A DNA stretch of 64,000 nt from Hypoxylon rubiginosum (Eukaryota > Ascomycota > Sordariomycetes > Xylariales > Hypoxylaceae), in contig CADCXA010000056.1 of NCBI GenBank assembly GCA_902806565.1, forward strand, positions 1,165,565-1,229,564, read 5' to 3'. Positions 57,353-64,000 of this stretch are shown piece after piece. Within the stretch, counting starts at the first letter, position 1, and every line of letters starts with the position of its first letter. Both the position numbers and the translations under genes were made by a program. The notes beneath the pieces were generated by a model that was not told where the DNA came from, made no database searches, and saw nothing but the letters and a program-made list of their open reading frames with translations.

Positions 57353-58861
57353 AAAAAATTATATAAAATTAATAATATATATATAATTATATATATATAA
57401 TAATATATAAGTTATTTATAAGTAATTATATTTTTAATATATTTTATATTAAATATAGTTTTTTAATTTATTATAAAATTTATAATTTTAAAATCAAAAA
57501 TAAATAAATCTTTTTTTATTTATTTTAAAAATATATTAAAAATTATAATTTAATTTATTAATATAATATTTTTTATATTTTTATTTTAAAAAATATAATT
57601 TATAAATATAACTTAAAATAAATTAATATTAATATTATATATAACTTTATATATATATAATAATATAAATTTAACTTTTTATATATAATTTATAATACTT
57701 AATTTTAATTTTTAAATTATATTTAAAAAAATATAATTTATAATATTTAACTTTTATTTTATATTTATATTTAAATAAATATAATTTATAAATTTTATTA
57801 TTATTATTATTATATTAAATAATAAAATAACTAATAAAAAATAATATTAAAAATAAAAAATAATATAAATATAATTTTAATATAAAAATAATTAAGTTTT
57901 TTAAATTTTTTATTATTGTATATTTTATTATTATTATTTATTTTATAATTTTATTTATTTTTAATTTTTACTAGTAATTTTACTTTTATTTTATTTATTT
58001 TAAAAATTAATAATTTTAAAATAAAGTTTTTTTTAATTTTTTATAAAATAATTATTTAATTAATTAAATTTTAAATATTTTTTATTATTATATATAATAA
58101 GTTATTTATTAAAAACAAAATATATTTATTAAATATAATATTTTATATTTTAATAACTTATTTTAATATAAATATTTAAATATTATAAATATTTATAAAA
58201 TTATAATTTATTATATAATTTATTTATATTTTTAAATTAAAACATTAATATTAGTTTTATTTTTATTTTATTTTTATAATAAATATAAATATTTTATATT
58301 TAAAATAATTTTTTATTAGTAATTATATTATTTTTAAATATTAAATAAATATAAAAGCATTTATATAAAAACTATTAATTAAACTTATATTTAAAAATAT
58401 AATTAAAAAAATAAATAATAACTTTAAAAACTTTTATTTATAAAAAACTTAGAAATTTTAATTTTAATTATTATTTAAATTATTTATTTAATTATATTTT
58501 ATAAATATTAAACGTTTTTATTTTAATTTTATATATTTAATATTAAAAGTTTAAATTTAATATAATATGTTTTTTTATTATTAGTTTATTATTATATTTA
58601 ATAATTTTAATATTAAATTAATATTATTTTTAAATAATTTTAAATATTTAATTTAAAGTTTTAATAATTAAATTTAAAATATAATTTTTAATATAAAAAT
58701 CCTAGGTTTATTTTATATATTTATTAGTAATTAATAATATATATTAATATTTTTAAAAGTTTATTTTTAAGTTATAAAAAATAATAACTAAATATTTATT
58801 TAATTTATTTAATTATTTATAATATTTATAATAATTAAGTTTTTTAGTTTTTTTATAATTA

Positions 58862-59001
58862 TTATTATATATTATTTAAATAAATAAATAAATTAAGCTT
58901 AGTTATTTAAAAATAAATAAATATATTTAAGTATAAAAAACTAAAAAAAGAATAAATTTATAAGTTATATATATAATTATTTTAAAATAACTTATTTTTT
59001 A
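58862..59001. repeat. Dispersed repeat C, copy 2 (about 140 bp; partner 56388-56529)
   Basis: Direct-orientation copy about 2.5 kb right of its partner. It keeps aagcttagtt where the partner has aaacttagtt. Confidence 0.75.
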
Positions 59002-59748
59002 TAAATATTATAATAAAATACGGTAATTAATATTTTATAAAAAATTATATAATTACTTTATAACTAGATTCTTTTTATTTTTTTTCTTTTAAAAAACTTA
59101 TAAAACTTTTTATATAACTAGATAATTATATATTATAAAAATATATATTTTTTTATAAAATATTTTAAATATATTAATTAAAACGTTTTTTAAGTTATTT
59201 TTTAAATTAAATATAATTTAAAATAAATAATAATATAACTATTATTTAAGCTAAAAATTATCGGTATAAAAATAAAACTTTATTATAATTAATAATTATT
59301 ATAAAATTTAAACTTATAACTTTAATTTTAAAAAAATTATATTAATTTTAACTTAATTAATAAAAAATTTTAAAAACTTTATTTTATATTTTATTAAAAG
59401 ATTATTATTAATTTTAAAAAGTTTTATTATAAGTTAAAACTTATATATTTAATAAAGTTTAATATTTTAAAAAAAACCTTAAGTTTAAAATTTTAATATA
59501 AATTAAATTATTTTATATTAATTATTATAAACTTATATTAACTAAATTATTAAATTAATAAATAAATTATTTTTAATGTTATAAAATAACTAAAATTTAT
59601 AAGATTTATTAAATATAAGAAACTTAATTAAATATTATTTTAAATAAAATTATAATTAAAAATTCCAGGTTAAAATATTTATTTTAATCGTTAAAATATT
59701 ATAATTAAAAACCTAGAAATTAAAAACTTAAAAATTAAAATTATAAGA

Positions 59749-59930
59749 TCTAATAATAAAACCTAATAATAAAATCTAATAATAAAATTTAATAATAAAA
59801 CCTAATAATAAAACTTAATAATAAAACTAAATATTAAAACCTAATAATAAAACCTAATAATAAAACTTAATAATAAAATTTAATAATAAAATCTAATAAT
59901 AAAACTTAATAATAAAACTTAATAATAAGA
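59749..59930. repeat. 13-bp minisatellite, 14 units, with C/T polymorphic positions
   Basis: Fourteen consecutive 13-bp units of the form YYTAATAATAAAA from 59,749. The first two bases in order are TC, CC, TC, TT, CC, CT, CT, CC, CC, CT, TT, TC, CT, CT. One unit (59,827) also has ATATT in place of TAATA-like text, and the last ends AAGA. Everything else is constant, so variation is almost only C versus T. Confidence 0.92.
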
Positions 59931-62900
59931 TTTAAAATTTAAAAACCTAGTAAATTAAAATTTAAATATTTAATAATAAAATTAAAATATTAAAATCCTT
60001 AAAAATTTAAATTTATACTTAAAATAATTATTTAAATAATTATATATTATAAAATATAAAATTAAAACATTTTAATTAATATTATAAATACCAGTATAAA
60101 AATATATACTAGTATATTTTAAAAAAAAGGATTTATTTAAAATATTAAAAATTTTAACTTTATAAATTAGATTATTTTTAACTTAATTAAACATTAAATA
60201 AAACTAGTAAAAAAATTTTATATTTTAAAGAAATAGATTTTTTAAAGGTATTTATAAAGTTTATTTTATTAATTTAATTTATTATTTTAATAATAAAACT
60301 TTTATTTAAACTAATAATAATATTTTTATAAAAAATGTTATTATTTGTTAGTAATTTAATTAGTGATTTAATTAATGTTTTAAAAAATATAAACTTTAAA
60401 AATAATATATTACGTTTTTAAAAAAGTTTATTAAAAAATATAAAAATAAAATTAAAAAAAGTTATTTAAAAAACTTTATATATGTTTTTAAAATAAGATT
60501 TTTTATTTAATAGTTTTTTTTTATAATTAATAGATTATTTATTATTTATTTTTTTATTTACTTTTTTTAAAAAAAGTTTTTTTAAGTATTTATTAAATAT
60601 TTTAAAATTAAATATAAGCTTTATTAATTTTATTATTATTAATATAAAAAACTAAAGCTTTAAAAACATTTTTAAAAAACTAATTAAAGTTAATTATAAT
60701 ATTAATTTTATTTAAAAATAACTTTTATTTAATATTTTTTTTTTATTATATTTTAAAGTAATTTTGTTTTAATAGTTATATTAACTTTTAGTTTTATTAT
60801 TTTAAATAATATAAACTTAGTTATAATTGTTAATATAGTTATTAATAACTTAAAAACTATAAATTAAAAAAAAAGTTATATAAAAATATATTTATATTTG
60901 TTTTTTTTTATTATAAATCTAAGATAATAAAAAAATATTTAGTTTAATAAGTTTTATATATTTTAATAATTATTTAATTTTAACTAATATTTTATTTAAT
61001 TTAAGTATATTAATTAATTTAAAATTTTTAAAGTTTTTAAGTTTATATTTTTTTTAAAAATTAAATATAAAGTTAAAGTTTTAATTTTTAAATATATTAT
61101 TTAAAAAAAGGTAAAAAATAAGTTTAAAAAAACTTTTAATATTATTAATTTAAAATAATATTTAATAATTTAAGATTAGATTAACGTTTAAAAAAAAAAT
61201 AAAAGATATAAATTTTTTTAAAATAATTAATAATTTAATTTTTAATTATAAAATTATTATATTTAAAGTTAAATTATAAAATAAACCGATTAATAATAAC
61301 GTTTATTTTTATATATTATAGAAATTTTTATTTTTAACTGTTAAAAAATAGTTGGTTATTTATATTAAAAAGAGTTTTAATAATTTAAAAGCTATAAATT
61401 TTAAGAATTTTAAAAAAATAATGATTAAATAAATAAATTTTTATTTATAGATTTTTAATATAAATAAGAATAAAATTATTATTAATTATATTAAATATAA
61501 TTTAAATAATAAGAATAATAATAATATTATTAATTAAAAAACTTAAAAAGTTAAAATTAATATTTAAATTTTATTAAAATTTATTATAAAAAAAAGTTTA
61601 TTTTTGTTATTTTTAATTAATAAAATTAATAAATTTATTAAGTAGTTTTCTAAAATAAAAATTTAAAATATTAACTTAAAAAGGGAAATCGAAAATATAA
61701 AAAATAGGTTTTATAGTTTTAATTTTTATTTTAATAATTAAAATTTATATTAAGTTAAAATTATTATATTAATTAATATATTAAATATAAAAGATTTTTT
61801 TTTTAACTTATAAATTAATTAAACCAGATTATTAACTAGTTAAACCTTATTAAATTACTAGTAAATATTTAATTTAAAATATATAAATTTAAAATTAAAT
61901 TATAATTTTTAAAATTATTATTTTTATAAAGATATTTTTTATTTTATAATAAGTTATAAAATAGTTAAATATTTAAATAATAATAATATTTTATATTATA
62001 ATTATATAAATAAAAAATATATTTTAAAAAAAATAATAAGGAATATAAAATTTATAAATATTTTAATTCTTAAATATATTATTATTAAAATATATTATTA
62101 AAAAGTTTTTATTAAAAAAAACATTTTTAGTTATATTAAAAAATATAATTTAAATAGTAACTTAATTATTTATTATATAAAATACCACTAAATATAAATT
62201 AAAATCTTTTATAAAATATAAATAAATAAAAAAAAAAAAAGTTATAAAAACCTTATTTATAAAAAAGATTAAACCAAGTTAATATTTTTTATTTAAATGT
62301 TAATTTTATTTTAAACTTAAATAATAACTTAATTTTTAATAATTTAAATATATATGTTTATTATTATAAAAAATAAATATAAAAAGATTTTAATTAGGTT
62401 AAAATATATATTATTTTCCAAATAAAAACTCTTAGTTAGATTTTTAATATTAAATAAAAAATAGGTTTTAAAAAAAACTTTATTAATATTAATATTAAAA
62501 GTAAAAATAATAATATTAAAAAAGTTTTATAAAAACTTTTAAAAGTTATTAATTTTATTAAAAGTTTAAAACTTATTAAAACTAGTATTTTTTTTAATTA
62601 TAAAGTTTAAAAATTTTAATTTAAAAAAATTATAATTAATTTAAATAAGTAATTTTTAATTACTTAAAAAAAGATAATTTAAATAATATTAGGATTTATA
62701 GGTTTATTTAAAAATATATTAAATAAATTATAAGCTTATTTTATTTTTATATATATTATTAAACTTATTATTAAAAAATATAAAAAAAACCTTATTAATA
62801 TAAATAAAATAAGCTTAAAATTTAAAACTTAAAAAAATTTTACTTAAATTAATTTAATTAGTAAAAAGAAGTTTTTATTATTATTTTTTTATATAGGTTT

Positions 62901-64000
62901 TTTTTATATATAAAAAAATCTTTTTTATTATAACTTAATTATATATATTTAATTTTTATTTTAACTTTTAATTAAAATAAGATTATATAAAAATAAAAAT
63001 AAAATAATTATAATAATTAATATAAAAGTGTAGTTTAATTTAATTATTAAATTTTATATAATAAAATTTAAGTTTTTAATATTTAAAACTTATTTAATAT
63101 AATTAAAATTTAAATTTTATATTTTTATAAAAACTATAAAAATTATAAAAGATTTTATTTAAATTAAAAGCTAATTCTTATAATATTTAATTTATATTAT
63201 AAAAAACACTTTTATATTATTTAAATTATTATTAAAATTAAATTTTATTTTTTTTATAAAAATAAGCTTTTATTATAAAAACTTTAAAATAATAAATAAC
63301 TTAATTTTTAAAAAAAATATTAATAAAAATATTATTAATATTTAATTAATTAAATAAAAAATAAATAAAGAAATTAATATAATTAAAATTTATTTTAAAA
63401 AATTATTAACTACTAATAATTAAAATTATATTAATAACTATAAAAAATTTATAATAAAAAAAGTAAATAATAATAAAAAAAAAAATGTTTTATTTTATAA
63501 AATAAGTTTATAAATATTATTAATATTAATTAATAAAGTGGACTTTTTTAATTTTCTTAGTAATTTTTATAATAATATATAAACTAATTTAATAGATATT
63601 TTTAAATACGGTTTTAATAAAAATAAAATAATTTTTTATATATTAATAGATAATAATTTTTTTAAAATTATAAAAATTACTATTTAAAAAGCTATTAAAA
63701 AAATAAAAAAAGAAAAAAACTAAAATTAATATAAAATAAAAACTAATTTTAATTTAATCTTTATTAATATTATATATAAATTTAAAACCTTAAAAATTAA
63801 CTTTATTAATAATACTTTTATTAATAAATCTATACTATTAAAATTATTTAATTAAAAAAAAAAGTTCTTTTAATTAATATAAAATTAAATTAAAAATCTT
63901 TTAATGTTTTATAAAAAAGGTTTTTATAAAAATATTTATCTTAAATTTATAACTTAGTTTTATAGTAAATACTTAAAATTTAACAAGTTTAAAATAATTA

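Larger units (their letters stand above)
52046..64000. other. 12-kb A+T-rich block, RIP-mutated repeat DNA (continues past the window)
   Basis: From about 52,046 the sequence becomes almost pure A+T. For example 52,129-52,262 and 52,689-52,889 contain no G or C at all. There is no frame of 60 codons on either strand. Remaining C is mostly followed by T, with CA and TG very rare, which is the footprint of repeat-induced point mutation (C to T, preferentially in CpA). Slightly higher G/C relics lie at 55,865-55,876, 59,640-59,720 and through 60,300-64,000. Three pairs of dispersed repeats show that duplicated DNA was present. I cannot recognise a transposon protein. This is typical of silenced heterochromatic isochores in Pezizomycotina, possibly centromeric, subtelomeric or a transposon nest; the sequence does not decide which. 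Confidence 0.9.

Noticed and set aside
52046..64000. Mitochondrial DNA insertion as an explanation of the A+T block
   Set aside because: No open frames, rRNA or tRNA pieces typical of mitochondrial genomes, and the near absence of CA/TG fits RIP better.
60300..64000. Possible reverse-transcriptase relic in the slightly G-richer end of the A+T block
   Set aside because: No motif survives that I can name; stop codons saturate every frame, so a transposon class cannot be assigned by eye.

Overview
The window is nuclear DNA of a filamentous ascomycete (Pezizomycotina; probably Sordariomycetes, which is an inference from gene content and intron style). The evidence is many short introns (about 50-190 nt) with GTAAGT/GTGAGT-type donors and CTAAC/CTGAC-type branch sites, intron-containing tRNA genes, a highly reducing iterative polyketide synthase, a fungal hybrid histidine kinase, and a 12-kb block of nearly pure A+T with the marks of repeat-induced point mutation (RIP).

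Layout, left to right. 0-12 kb is mostly conserved housekeeping: the 3' part of a casein kinase 1 gene (CK1 delta/epsilon type), a tail-anchored Inp54-like inositol 5-phosphatase, an aminoglycoside-phosphotransferase-fold protein that has lost its catalytic residues, a convergent pair of intron-containing tRNA-Leu(AAG) genes, mitochondrial 2-methylcitrate dehydratase and an Lsb1/Pin3-like SH3 protein. 12.8-18.5 kb is accessory: a frame-broken F-box/DUF7600-like gene, a UMP/CMP-kinase-like protein and a lineage-restricted-looking protein with a duplicated SWWP motif. 19-32 kb holds a short-chain dehydrogenase, an OPT-family oligopeptide transporter, molybdopterin synthase large subunit, an RBM5/10-like splicing factor and a secreted GPI-anchored aspartic protease.

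33-47 kb is a small secondary-metabolite locus: a nine-exon highly reducing PKS (KS-AT-DH-ER-KR-ACP, no C-methyltransferase) and, 4 kb upstream, a divergently transcribed MFS efflux transporter. A hybrid histidine kinase (47.7-51.9 kb) follows, and its start codon lies only about 140 bp from the edge of the A+T block (about 52,046 to the window end). That block has no open frame of 60 codons or more on either strand. It does hold three pairs of dispersed repeats and a 13-bp minisatellite whose copies differ by C/T changes, as expected of RIP-mutated repeats.

How the genes fit together: most neighbours are independent loci. The only plausible functional unit is the PKS with the MFS exporter. 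No transcription factor, P450 or other tailoring enzyme is visible between them, so any cluster is minimal or unusual. Exon junctions were chosen by reading-frame continuity plus splice consensus. In every multi-exon model, except the casein kinase whose 5' end is missing, the exon lengths sum to a whole number of codons.
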